Of a stretch of 64,000 nt of DNA, positions 52,905 through 64,000 are shown one piece after another. The notes under the pieces were generated by a model. That model was not told the origin of the DNA, made no database searches, and was given only the letters and a program-made list of their open reading frames with translations. This stretch comes from Trichoplax adhaerens. Lineage: Eukaryota; Placozoa; Uniplacotomia; Trichoplacea; Trichoplacidae. Both the position numbers and the translations under genes were made by a program. Position 1 is the first letter of the stretch. Every line of letters starts with the position of its first letter. The stretch covers positions 7,184,299 through 7,248,298 of the forward strand of contig NW_002060943.1 in assembly GCF_000150275.1 (NCBI RefSeq), in the 5' to 3' direction.

Positions 52905-54870
52905 CTAGCGATAAAAAGCTTTAGACGCTAGTGACAATCTAATCATTTCGTCTCTTAACCCTGCATTTTTTGCAAGCTCTTTAAGGCCATCAACAATATC
53001 ACCAGTGTAGATTATATCTGTGAATCGGCGCTTTTTCCGCGTAAAAGGTCCAACAATCTCCTTGTTAATCAACACTCGCGGGGTGCGTTGCGGTATTTTA
53101 TCGACTAAACTTGCGAACGGTTCAACCTGTAAAGAAACATAGAAGAATTACTATTGCTACTGTAAAATTCACTGTAATTTACTAAGGCATATTTCAATGA
53201 ATACTGTATTTCGTTAGAACTATTTCATTGAAATCGCATCAACACTAAAAAGTAATCTTCTAACGAATTACTCTTGCAGCAGTCTATGTGGTATAGTTAG
53301 AATATGCTACATCTTACCTGTAAAGATGTTCCCATCACGATAACCAGATCGCATCCTGCGATATCTTTTTTATATAATTTGTAAAAACGTTTAGGTAAAT
53401 TTTCTCCAAAAAATACAATGTCTGGCTTAATTATGCCCTATCGTGTTGTCGTAACAATGCGTAAACGATTAGAATATTTCAAGTATACGCGTTTGTAATG
53501 CCTAAGATGACTTATAACTTAATATAAACAACTATTTCTTATTAGCTACATAACCATACAACAGATTCTAATTGTAAAATTAAAGACCCCTAAGTACAAA
53601 TCATTGCCATGACTGATGATATGGACATACCGAACACCGATCGCACTTAGGAATTATCTTATTCATAATCGCAGACTGAAAATAAAAATGAAAACTTTCT
53701 TTAATTTCAATTGAATATCATTTCCGAACAATCTTCGTTATATTCCATATAGTTGTTCAATTTACTTTATTTTAATACTATATGCTATACTTTTGATGAT
53801 AAATGTACATAAATATATCTTACGTTCATCTGTTATCTTACCTTAATAAAATCTCCATTAAAAGTTTTCTTACAACATGTACATGTTGCAGACGAGAATG
53901 TACCATGAGCTTCTACTAATTTTGATGACGGTATATCTGCCACTAGAATAGGTTTTTTTTAATTAGCATACTCTAATACATTTATTCATTTTGCTATATG
54001 GCTAAATAGATCATAGATAAAGCCATGGCTACATTATTAAAAAATATCCTCACATCTTTCCAAACCATCAATATTTTGTGTATACATTCGCCCAAGAAGC
54101 CCTTTATCACACAATAGTTTAATAAAATAATGAGCATAATTTGGCCTGTATTGCCCAGGATATAAATCTTTGGCAAGTTCATAAAATACTGCGGGATTGC
54201 TACGAAAGTAGTCAATGTCGAAAGCATCGGTAGGGCTTGATAAATTATTATTCTTAAGTATACTATATATTCCAGTTTTAGGAGATCTGTTCGAAAAGAA
54301 AGAGTATTGTTGAAATAGCATGATTAAATTAACTAAAAATGTGTCAAGCTTGAATCACCAATTGTAAACAACATGAAAGTCTAATTAAAAAATCGTTTAA
54401 TCATGAGTAGCTAAACCAAATAGTACCGACCTAAAATCAGGTATGCCGCTGGATGTACTGATGCCAGCTCCGGCCAGGATTAGAATATTTTTACAGCTCT
54501 TGTGATTAATTATGGCAGCAATCTTGTGTAGGGGGTCTAATGTTCTACTACGCCTTAGAGTTTTATTATCTGATGCAAGTTCACCACCATTCTTCCTCCT
54601 TGTACGCTCTGCACTAGTTATATTTACTTGGCCCCGGATAGGAAGGGCTTCGATCCGTGATTTATTATTTTTGGAACCTTTTCCACTGGAACTTTCTTTC
54701 TTGCCGGTTCGCTTTTCTGCTTTATCGACATACAATTTGATTCTATCATTTTTAAGATTGGTTTCATCCTTCTTTATATCCGGTGAAGATATTGTTAAAT
54801 CGGTAAATAGGTCGACTAAGGTGTGAGTATTACAAGTAATAACACTTTGCTTCTTTCCTTTATGATCCAT
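52905..54870 (-). CDS. Sirtuin A, SIRT2/SIRT3-type NAD-dependent deacylase
   Basis: Removes acyl groups from lysines using NAD. Exons: 54870-54431, 54286-54054, 53942-53842, 53675-53631, 53437-53318 and 53126-52905; 1161 bases, 386 residues. The catalytic core starts [19 protein letters not shown] (GAGIS at 134-138), then [10 protein letters not shown], catalytic His237 in [14 protein letters not shown], four zinc cysteines as C-x2-C pairs (CTCC; CDRC), [14 protein letters not shown] and [16 protein letters not shown]. The N-terminal 120 residues are lysine/arginine-rich ([20 protein letters not shown]) with no mitochondrial-type presequence, suggesting a cytosolic or nuclear form. GLER and the short C-terminus lean to SIRT3 within the SIRT1-3 class, but exact orthology needs a tree. 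It is a neighbour and paralogue of sirtuin B, in the same orientation. Confidence 0.92.
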
Positions 54871-56186
54871 TTCGTTTAAGATGTCTTTTTCGCTTAGGTA
54901 AACCGCTATCGAATAGATTTTATCTTAACTTTTAGACGTATACGGATATATATACAGTGCCACTGTACAACAGTATATCGTCTATTTTTACTTTATTAAG
55001 AAATAAATCTTCGTGTATAATGACACACTGCCATGTTAGCTATTGATAGCTGTATCTTAATGTTTTTCTCTCTTGAACATCCTAGTGCTGTGTTACGAAA
55101 TATTTACGTTATCAAGCTTACATCCACAGGACTCCTCGATTGTAATTAATTATTAGTCGCATATACGCATAATTATCTTGCAAGATATCTACTGTTGTCT
55201 AGTATTAACTAGAGTAAGTACCTATTGTATACCGATATTACTCTATCAGAAGTTATATATTTACCAACTACTTGCACAGTACTGTCCTTATTTGTAGTAG
55301 CTGCGATCGCATCCCGTTGCCATAGTGACAATAGAATGACGACATTAATTATTGCTACAACACTGTACACTGTACAGTATATACCCGTAGGTATCTCATG
55401 AACTGGATTTTGTACATTACTTAATTCAGTACCACTTTAATTGAATCATCTACATTCTATAGAATTCTCGTATTTGAATGCTGTCATCCATATACAAAAA
55501 CGTCAAATAAGCGTACATTTAGAATCGCCAAAATATTCGGCAAGAATAAGAGCATGAATTCTATTCACATTTTTTTAATAAGAATATAGTGCTGTCCTTA
55601 ATCATCCAACAGAACATAATATGCTTACTAGCAAAAGCAATAACCTAATTATTGATACCGATAAAAATATAAATCTATTGAAAGGGGTTGTTGAATTACT
55701 GTGATTGTTGATATAAGTTAACGACCTAGTCTATCAAGTATTCGTATCTACAGATTAGTTCAATCTAATTAAATATACACAGGTGATAAGTTAAAGCGTG
55801 ATATTTTTGAAATGTAAGTTTCAAGAAGATTACTTACATGAAAACAGCGTTTAAATTTACTATAATAGGAGAACAAGAAACTTTAATTTTTAGAAATTAT
55901 ATAAAATTTAGCTTGGCGTTTCATAGTTTATTAAATAAAATACAAAATGCATCACGTTGCTAATAGTATAGTGCAACCAACAGCGCAATTACTGTATAAA
56001 GTATATAATGTAATAACTATTTGTGCTTCAATATATTATACGAAGCTCTAATCTCTATACCGTACTAGGTTTACCTAAAAAACTTTATATTTCGACGCAC
56101 ATAAGTACGTTAAATAATAATCAATTTATAATAAAAAGTAGTACTTAAACTGATTAATATTTAATCTTAATGCTCATAATTTTGGT
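54871..56186. other. Spacer between the two sirtuin paralogues
   Basis: Holds the sirtuin A promoter side and sirtuin B 3' end. No extra exon was recognised. A short ACTGTACACTGTACAGTATA palindrome cluster sits at 55362-55382. Confidence 0.5.
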
Positions 56187-58133
56187 TCAGGAATCTAAAT
56201 TATATCGTTTCTTCAATAAGCATTCCATATGAGTTTCCCAACTAAGTGACTGAGTCAATTTTTTCAATCCCTTGATAATATCACCAACTTCCATTACATC
56301 TTTATTGTACATACCAAATGTACCAACAATTTCATTGTTGATTAATATGCGGGGTACGGAAGAACTGACTTGATTTGCTAAGGACGCAAAAGGATAAACC
56401 TATTGAAGTCAAAATTTTTAATCCTTAACAATGAACTTGTAAATAGAGTAGCAACATCCACAAAACAATTCGTTCTTTACTATTGCAGCACTTATGAGCA
56501 GTATACGAGTATTAAATTTAAGTTAATAACAATGCAAAGCCTATCTTATCTATTCGTAGTAGAATTATTCAGAGCATACTATTCAAGTTTATTTAACTGA
56601 ACTAATTATTAGATTACAAACGAAAACAAAGTCAAGGCAATTGAGTACCATAGCTCAACCTTAAATACTTCCTGATAGGCGAGTCGTGCAACAACCAAGA
56701 CGTATGGGTTGTAAAACAAATGATTAAAGTGACATCATCTTACTTGTAAGGAAGTTCCCATGACAATAAGTAAATCGCACAGTTTGAAATCTGTGGCTTG
56801 CTCAGTAAAGAATCTGTATGGTAGGTTTTCTCCAAAGAAAACTACATCAGGCTTAATAACTCCCTATAAATCAAATCAAGTAAATTACTAGTAACTATTT
56901 TCACGTTTATAAATAGATAGGTACATTTATCTCGCTGATAACATAAAATAACCTGGCATCTATCATCCTTACAACGTGGCACCTGTTGTTGTAATATTGC
57001 TCCCTATCAAATATATTTAATAGAAGGTTAGGCAGCTGAATACTGCTAACCCGTCTTTGCATGAATTTATTTAGTAATTTACAACCTCAATGTCAGAACT
57101 TGTGTAACGTTTTTTACATATTCTACACGTAGCATTGGCAAAAGAACCATGAGCTTCGATAAGTTTCTCTTCTGGAATGCCTGCTTCTGAGAAATATAAG
57201 AAAGTGAAGCATATTACTGCTCGTACTGTCATAGGTATATTACACTACAAATTATAATGCTGGCGTTCATAATAAAATTAAAGTTAATCAATTGTTAGCT
57301 ATAGTTTATTGTAACATTGTTAAATTACTTCTTTCAAGTCCGTCAATATTTTGTGTATAGATACGGAGTAAGAGGTTTTTTTCCAATAACAATTTCAGAA
57401 AATAGTGACAGTAATTTGGCTTATAATTACTAGCATGTAAATGCTTTGCAACACGGTAGAATGGGTGAGGATTGAGGTCAAAAAAAGAAATATCAAATAT
57501 ATCCATTGGATCACTAATTTCGTCATCATCAAGAGTATCGTATAATCCGCTGCCTGGAGATCTAGAGGGGGAAAAGAAAGGGAAACAATAGACGTAAGTA
57601 ATACTTGGTAAATTGAAATTTATAGTAGTGGTAAGGACTATAATATTACAGATTGTGTATCATCGTTTCTTGTCTAACTTATTACAGGCACTGTTGTATT
57701 CATCAGAGTTATTACTGTATCAGAAAGTGTCATTAACTTCAAATACAGCATAGTCTAACCTGAAATCGGGTAAACCACTAGCCGTGCTTACTCCTGCTCC
57801 AGTTAAAACAATAATTTTCTCTATAGAACCCATCTTTATTTCCTTCGCTACTGTATCCAATGTCCATTGACTGGCAGCCTCGGTTGTTAGGTATCTTTTG
57901 CCATAGCTATAATTTGACGTACTTGTATAAATTGCCTGTCGGTTATTAAATGTATACTTATCACAGCAATCATGATCTAGCACATTCTTGCTGTAGCCTC
58001 TGTAGCTTGCAATTCTATAATTGCTGTGTCTCTTGGTATTATAAGTTACAGTTTTGCGAATGCTATTTAGAACAGCTGCAGGTCTGGAGCTTGCATACCA
58101 AGCTCTAATCATTGCCTCTCTTATTTCAAGCAC
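56187..58133 (-). CDS. Sirtuin B, SIRT3-like with mitochondrial-type N-terminus
   Basis: Same enzyme class as sirtuin A. Exons: 58133-57760, 57561-57329, 57186-57086, 57003-56953, 56863-56744 and 56399-56187; 1092 bases, 363 residues. Core motifs are [19 protein letters not shown] (GAG at 112-114), [11 protein letters not shown], His215 in [29 protein letters not shown] and [17 protein letters not shown]. The first zinc pair is CRIC; the second is spaced C-x4-C (RCKDDRC), from a two-codon insertion in exon 4. The first 50 residues are rich in Arg, Ser and Ala ([20 protein letters not shown]), resembling a mitochondrial targeting sequence. Exons 2, 3 and 5 have the same lengths and phases as in sirtuin A (233, 101 and 120 bases), so the pair arose by duplication. 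Confidence 0.92.
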
Positions 58134-60570
58134 ATTAATGCACAGTATAAACTAAACTTAATTCCATTGGCAGTATTAAAAGGATATAAAACTGTATTTG
58201 GATATTTATTAGTAACTATTCAACACGCAGTACTGTATTTGATGTGATGAGTAGAGGAAGACCTTTAACTCAGGAGCTCAGGAGCTACTGTCGAGGTGTA
58301 GTATCGTGAGATAGAGAAATTAATTATACGAAATGGTACTGTAAACTATCTGAAGTTCATGGTGCCGTATGGTCCATTATTCGATCAATACTGTCGTCTA
58401 GAACTGCAAGAGCTGCTACTGTACTGTACTATGATCAAAGCACTTCTATATGGGTATGTGTGTATATAAACAATTAACTGTAATTATAGATTCAATTATT
58501 CATCTAGTACAGTACTAGTACTACAAATGTAGTATGGAGTCCATGGACTAATGGATAATAATAATTATTATTTATTCTCCCATACGCATATACACTTCTA
58601 CAGTACAGTATGATGCTGTCAATGACTGCAATGTTGCAAAACTAAGTCTCCATTCGTACTTCAAAAGGTCAGTTGCAATGGATATGTTGGCCAGATCGAG
58701 TGTTATCAACATAGCCCTTTGCAGGATAATCGAGTTAGTCGATTAGCATCGATCGAAAATGATTATGCATGTTTGTGAAATAACTGTAGACATATTGTAC
58801 TTACTTTTTATTTACGCATGCAGGACTGTCCTATGCATGAATAAATCTAATTGTATATTAGGAATCAGATCTAATTAGGATACGCGTCGTATATGACTTG
58901 TCGAGCTGTATTACATCATCAATTTGAAGGCAATAGGCAGATGATGAGTGTTGTCAACATGGATATGCAATGTATGCAGGATGATCAACTGATATTGATT
59001 ATTTAACCAACAGGCTCCATCCCTACAATGTGGTTATGTCTGTCTATAAATTGAGTTGGATTAAAACTAGTAAAAGGGAATACTTTGCTAATATTAACTG
59101 TAAACATATTTCTGGTCTTCGTCTCGCTCCATCCCAACCCCGAGGTTAACAAGGTCAACCGCTGTACTCAAGCTTCTGTATACAAAACACTAACGACCGT
59201 CAACTGGACTTTGTACTCTCGGATCGCTACTAGATGTTGCCAGTAGACAAGCCCAAAACATAGCTTAGACTACAGTAGATTGTAGAACATTTGCCTCAGT
59301 AATCATCACCGTACTCGACTTGACTACACATCCCCTATGGACTAGTTGTTGGAAGTAAAAGCTGCCGCGCCTCCCTAGGGGCTACCGATGTAAGACTATG
59401 TTACCGTACTGCCCAGTCTGCCCACATGTTGCAAAGGGTAAAACCATGATTGCTCGTTCATTTGAAGTTCCTTCTTTCTAATGGTTAAACCTTTCACCTT
59501 CTAGCTTATACTTTTTTCCAATAGTGGTAGTAGTAACTGAAAAAAGAAATTAAAAACTTGGATAGCACTACTATCGTAGCGGATTGATCTGTTAGAGGAG
59601 TTAATGTAGTACCGTATGTTGAAAAGGATCAGTCAATCGTGGCTATGCAAGCTTTAATGGTGTAGGCATGGAGACGACTTTACCTAGATAAAGTTGCTAT
59701 CTAATTCGACAAATCAGCTCATATCCTAATATTATCGTACGTATATTATTATCTCATCCAAAGTAAAAGTCGTTTACCAATAGGACATTACTCTATAACG
59801 TATCATCATCTGTTGTCAAGTGCTCGACATTCTGGCATCGGTTATTATTCAGGTATAATGGATTTATTCATCATATTGAAATGTAATTGCAATATTGGAT
59901 GAGAATTGGCTGTGATAGTGAGTTATTGCCTTTTAGGATAAGGATTAACTGTCTGTAGTGGATAGATTCTTAATCCTAGCTCTATGCTACATACTATTAC
60001 TGTATTCCCTAACACATAACTACTGTAATTAGCTGAAATTATGACACTGTCATCGTGGAGTTACTATACGCGTATTATCATTATTGCTTGAAATTGAGCT
60101 GGTATAATGAAATGATTACAGTATACGCGTATTATTAGATCAAATTTGACTGAAATAGTGAAATTGTTTCATTTTTTGGTTGAGCACTAGAATTGGCTAG
60201 AATAGTAAAATGATTGCAGTATTGGATCAGATTGGAGGGTGATAGTAATAGTGACGTTATTGGATGAAAGTTGATTGTACTGTTCTAGATAAGTCTGATG
60301 TGCAAAATCACATTATTGAATGAGAATGAGCTGTAATAGATCGATTTTTTTGTCGCGTAAAGTTTCTATACGTATTATGTAGTATTTGATAAGGATACGT
60401 AATTATGAGTTATTGTATGATCATAAATTATCTCTTTTTTCATGTGCATTGAAACTACGGTAGTATTCTCGTCATTGATAGTAGTAGAATGGATGTTAAA
60501 TATCAAATTAATTACTCATCACAGATTGATATACAAGCCCAACAATTTTATCCTCCCATACGCTTGTAAA
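58134..60570. other. Intergenic between sirtuin B and VWA8
   Basis: No supported gene. From about 59820 to 60360 a loose phrase of the type GAATTGGCTGRAATAGTGAAATGATTGCAGTATT recurs several times, an old repeat. The ORF beginning at 60442 merges into the VWA8 first exon, and I place the start at 60571. Confidence 0.4.
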
Positions 60571-63500
60571 ATGTCCAAGTTAACATTTTTGACAAGTTGT
60601 GAGGTCGCGAGTATGCGATTGCGAATGATATTGTATCATGTCAAAGCAAGAGAATTATCCGGTGAAGCAGGTACGCCGTAAATTCCTCAAACAATTCTTG
60701 ATTACGCGCAACCTGCTAGGGTTGCAGCTTCCCTAGCATAATGATTGTATTTGCTGTCTGCTTCTAACTACCAATACATGCAGCTAAATGATCTATGAAT
60801 ATTTGTTATAAACAGATAGTATTTTAAAAATTGGAAAAGTTCGTAAAGATATTAAGAAACCTGCCAATCCAGAATTGGTTCCCGTTGGCTACGGTATAAA
60901 TAATTAATTAATAAATGTTTTGCTATCTTCTCTCTCTGTTGCCTCCTATCTAATCTTACCTGAATACTGCACTTATTAATAAATCTAAAGTAATAGAACT
61001 ATCTTCCATATACAGACTTAATCATTTACTTTGATATTCACTACTTTTAAGTGGAAAGGTAGTTGTAACACTTCTATTCGATTAAGATATGTAAAGTTTA
61101 ACTAACACTGGTTCCTCTTAATTATCTTATTCTTAGCTAACCAAAATGTACCAAAGACCGTACAAAGGCACTTGAAATGGATCATGCAAAAGGTAACAAG
61201 CTGATACTATTACAGTATAACTAGAAATTGATACACTGAATACCTCTAGAACATCCAACAACAATTTTATAAATTATAACATACTAAATTGTTTACCAAG
61301 ATATAAATCTTTTACCTGTCTTCCAACTTCATCGTTACTAATTCTTGATTGTTTTTCTACATAAGTGTCTCTTTATAAAGTACGATAATGTTACACTAAA
61401 TGAATGAGCGCAATCCACAAGTTTCGTTGATCAATCTGATCAATCTGATCAATAATCATGATTTCGACTAATGCGGCATGTTAAACTTGATTTGCTCCTT
61501 GACAGGACAACATACAACAGGATGTATTTTTGATAGGAAATCCAGGACCTCTACGTAGAATTATTGTCATGCAATACTTGGTTAGTCCAGATATTAATCA
61601 TTTTTCATGTTTTGGTGCATAATGCCATTTAACATCAAATAGAAAATCTGATACTAAAACTACGATCGCATATTCTTTAGGAGCTAACCAAGAGTGAATT
61701 AGAGTATATTCGTCTATCAAGGGATACTACAGAATCCGACCTTAAGCAAAGAAGAGAGATAATCTCTGGTACTGCTCACTACATCGATCAGTGTGCCGTA
61801 AGAGCTGCAATTCATGGAAGAGTCTTAGTACTAGATGGCATTGAAAAAACAGAAAGAAATGTGCTTCCCATTCTAAATAACTTATTGGAGAATAGGTAAA
61901 TATATCCCTGCATCAGCTAGTAATTAATAGCCCTTTATAGAAAGCACGTTACAGTTATTGATATTAACATTCGAAAAATGTATAAATTTTTTTCTGGTTG
62001 TAGGGAGATGCAATTAGATGATGGACGCTTCTTAATGGCTGCAGATCGTTATGATAGCTTATTGAAGGTATCACATGTAAAACAACAAGGCTCTATCGGC
62101 GTTTTCGATGATAATTTTTAACACCTAATAAATACACTCTTTTAACCTTACATTGGAATATCTGACGAATATATCTGATTACAGACTCATTCGAAAGAGG
62201 AACTTGATGCACGTAATCTGGTAAGAGTTAGTAAAGAGTTCCGTGTAATTGCTCTTGGTTTACCTGTCCCAAAGTATATGGGAAATCCGCTAGATCCTCC
62301 TCTACGATCCCGATTTCAAGCTAGAGATGTAGAATATCTACCATATCAGGTTTACCTGTGTTACTGATTCCCTTCGTAATTCATCATTCTCGTATTGTAC
62401 TATAGCTTAAGAGTTGATATGCTAGCTAAGGTATTCATAATTATAGACAAAAAGAAAACATTAAATTTTACCCGATAGTGTACACTAACGGTATATGAAA
62501 TTAATCAGTCAATTATAGTCTGCATTTTTTATCTTATATCTAGGAATATTTGCAATCCTTTCAGAAGGAGTTTCGAAATATCCCTAAAGAAAGGTACTTA
62601 TAATTCGAAACAGTAATTGTAGACCTTATCATCCTTCTATCTTGAAATTGTATCGTATGTTTATTTTACATCTTTATCACTCCGATTTCCCTGTGCCGTA
62701 TTTAAAATGGTTAAAACGCAGAATAAATTGAAATTTTGAAACTAAAATTTGATATTTTACACTACGCAGACTGGTAAAAATTCTTTCCTATGGCAGTACA
62801 CTCTTATTATCGGAAGATAAATTACTTGGTTTACCTGACTTTCCCTTATCTAACCTATACTCAGTTGCTAAGATTTTGGTAATCGACACATAATAAATAA
62901 ATCATTTATACTATAAAATATTGAATGCTGGCACATTCCTTAAATCGTACGCTCTCATTTATTTATTAAAGGATTCTGCTCCTGAGGCTTCAACCTATCA
63001 AACTTTATACAAACTTTATCCCTATGAACTTATTCTAGGGTACGACGGGAAAATGGCAGCCAAGCATGCTCTCCAGGTACTCAACATCAGTCATAGTATT
63101 GTCCATAGAAAGAAACTTAGATTTTATACCATATTATCTGCAAATGCTGTAAACTGACCTATTGTTATTATTGGTAATAATATCAGATGTTTGACGTGGT
63201 CGATAAGGTGGATGCCAGATTACCTTATCGAATTACGGATATTAAACCGTCTGGTGTAAGCTATATTAATATTAACATGTATGGAAATTACCGACGTAAT
63301 ATTACGTTTTGTTTTATTAACCGAATAATTTTCGTTATCAAATACGATTACAGAATGGTTCAGTTGCTTCAGTAACGTTACAAAGTCACACCAAGAATTT
63401 ATGCCATATTGAAGTTCCAATGGGGAAAAATAATCCTCTAAGGAATGTTGAAGATATAAAGGTAATCAAAAATTTATCCATGTAAGTATTCGGATTAGAG

Positions 63501-64000
63501 GGTGTTGTTTACTCCAATTTCGTAATATCATATAGTATTTCGTACCAACATCTTATCATTCTGGAACACTGGCCGACATGATATTATCACATATGATGCG
63601 CGATTTCTGCCTAATAGGTCCTAAGGTTAGTGACCATGGTTTGGCCATAATTCTGGATTGACTTATGAGAATGCAGAAATGATATTTACTGTTTTGTTGT
63701 CTTATAGGGATGTGGCAAGACACTATTAGTTCAAAGCTTTGCTGACATTTTAGGATATCATACCGAAAATGTTGTATTATACCAGGTTAGTTTGACTGAG
63801 AATTCCGAACATTTTGAAGCCCTAGTCTATCTTAAATAATCTCTTTCATTAAATTATGTTACTCTATTAGGACATGACTGCGCGTGACCTTTTGCAACAA
63901 CGAGTTACGTTAGAAAATGGCGATACAACTTGGAGAAATGCTCCTCTTATTACAGCCGCCCTTGAAGGATATATAGCCATTTTAGATGGACTTCATCGTC
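60571..64000 (+). CDS. VWA8: VWA8, AAA+ ATPase with von Willebrand A domain, N-terminal part
   Basis: A large mitochondrial AAA+ protein; the window holds about 497 of some 1900 residues and the gene runs off the right edge. Exons: 60571-60670, 60816-60893, 61137-61192, 61506-61580, 61681-61895, 62004-62067, 62185-62349, 62544-62593, 62770-62878, 62972-63076, 63187-63255, 63354-63461, 63536-63625, 63708-63785 and 63871-end. The first ATPase module has a degenerate P-loop (IGNPGPLRR, about 88-96), then LSRDTTESDLKQRREI, AHYIDQCAVRAAIHGR, NVLPILNNLLENREMQLDDG and VIALGLPVPKYMGNPLDPPL. The second module has a canonical Walker A, GPKGCGKT (426-433), and QDMTARDLLQQRVTLENGDT. The first exon (MSKLTFLTSCEVASMRLRMI) could be a mitochondrial presequence; the precise start is a choice. 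Confidence 0.92.

Overview
The window is nuclear DNA of an animal, most likely a placozoan (Trichoplax/Hoilungia type). It is AT-rich. The conserved genes are cut into many short exons by short GT-AG introns, and several genes belong to families typical of animals: SEA/EGF receptor, NHERF-type PDZ scaffold, cysteine-string protein, VHL, phafin and VWA8. The placozoan call is inference from gene structure and base composition; a sponge or another early-branching animal is not excluded. I see no prokaryotic or viral block, no transposase or reverse transcriptase, and no CRISPR array.

Layout: 1-1141 (+) is the 3' part of a SEA/EGF membrane protein whose reading frame is broken at two places. 1142-8022 has no recognised gene but holds diverged repeats, a two-exon small-ORF candidate (3629-3928) and a CRE/TATA promoter-like stretch near 5216-5296. 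8023-13936 (+) encodes glutamine:fructose-6-phosphate amidotransferase in 24 coding exons. 14632-19256 (-) encodes glycogen branching enzyme in 13 exons. 21448-23020 (-) encodes TYW2, with a small two-exon membrane-protein candidate diverging from it (23062-23380, +). 24365-31110 (+) encodes TGFBRAP1/Vps3-like protein in 31 exons. 32050-32615 (+) is a possible small three-exon gene. 34258-35505 (-) encodes a cysteine-string protein (DNAJC5). 35.5-41.4 kb is repeat-rich. 41446-43339 (-) encodes a four-PDZ NHERF-like scaffold. 43.3-46.6 kb is dense in a short GTACAGTAC-type palindrome. 46596-49075 (+) encodes a phafin (PH + FYVE). 50290-51007 (-) encodes VHL. 52905-54870 and 56187-58133 (both -) are two sirtuin paralogues. 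60571 to the right edge (+) is the N-terminal part of VWA8.

The genes form no operon. Loose themes are sugar metabolism (GFAT makes hexosamine precursors, GBE1 branches glycogen), endosome traffic (TGFBRAP1, phafin), membrane scaffolding and secretion (NHERF-like, cysteine-string protein), and oxygen/NAD/mitochondrial biology (VHL, sirtuins, VWA8).

Exon boundaries were built by hand from splice signals, reading-frame continuity and remembered family sequences. For every large gene the summed exon lengths give an open frame of the expected size. I found no clearly new system. The best leads are the four-PDZ scaffold with a C-terminal ezrin-binding-like tail, the sirtuin tandem pair with diverged N-termini, several unannotated small multi-exon genes, and the palindrome and tandem-repeat landscapes.
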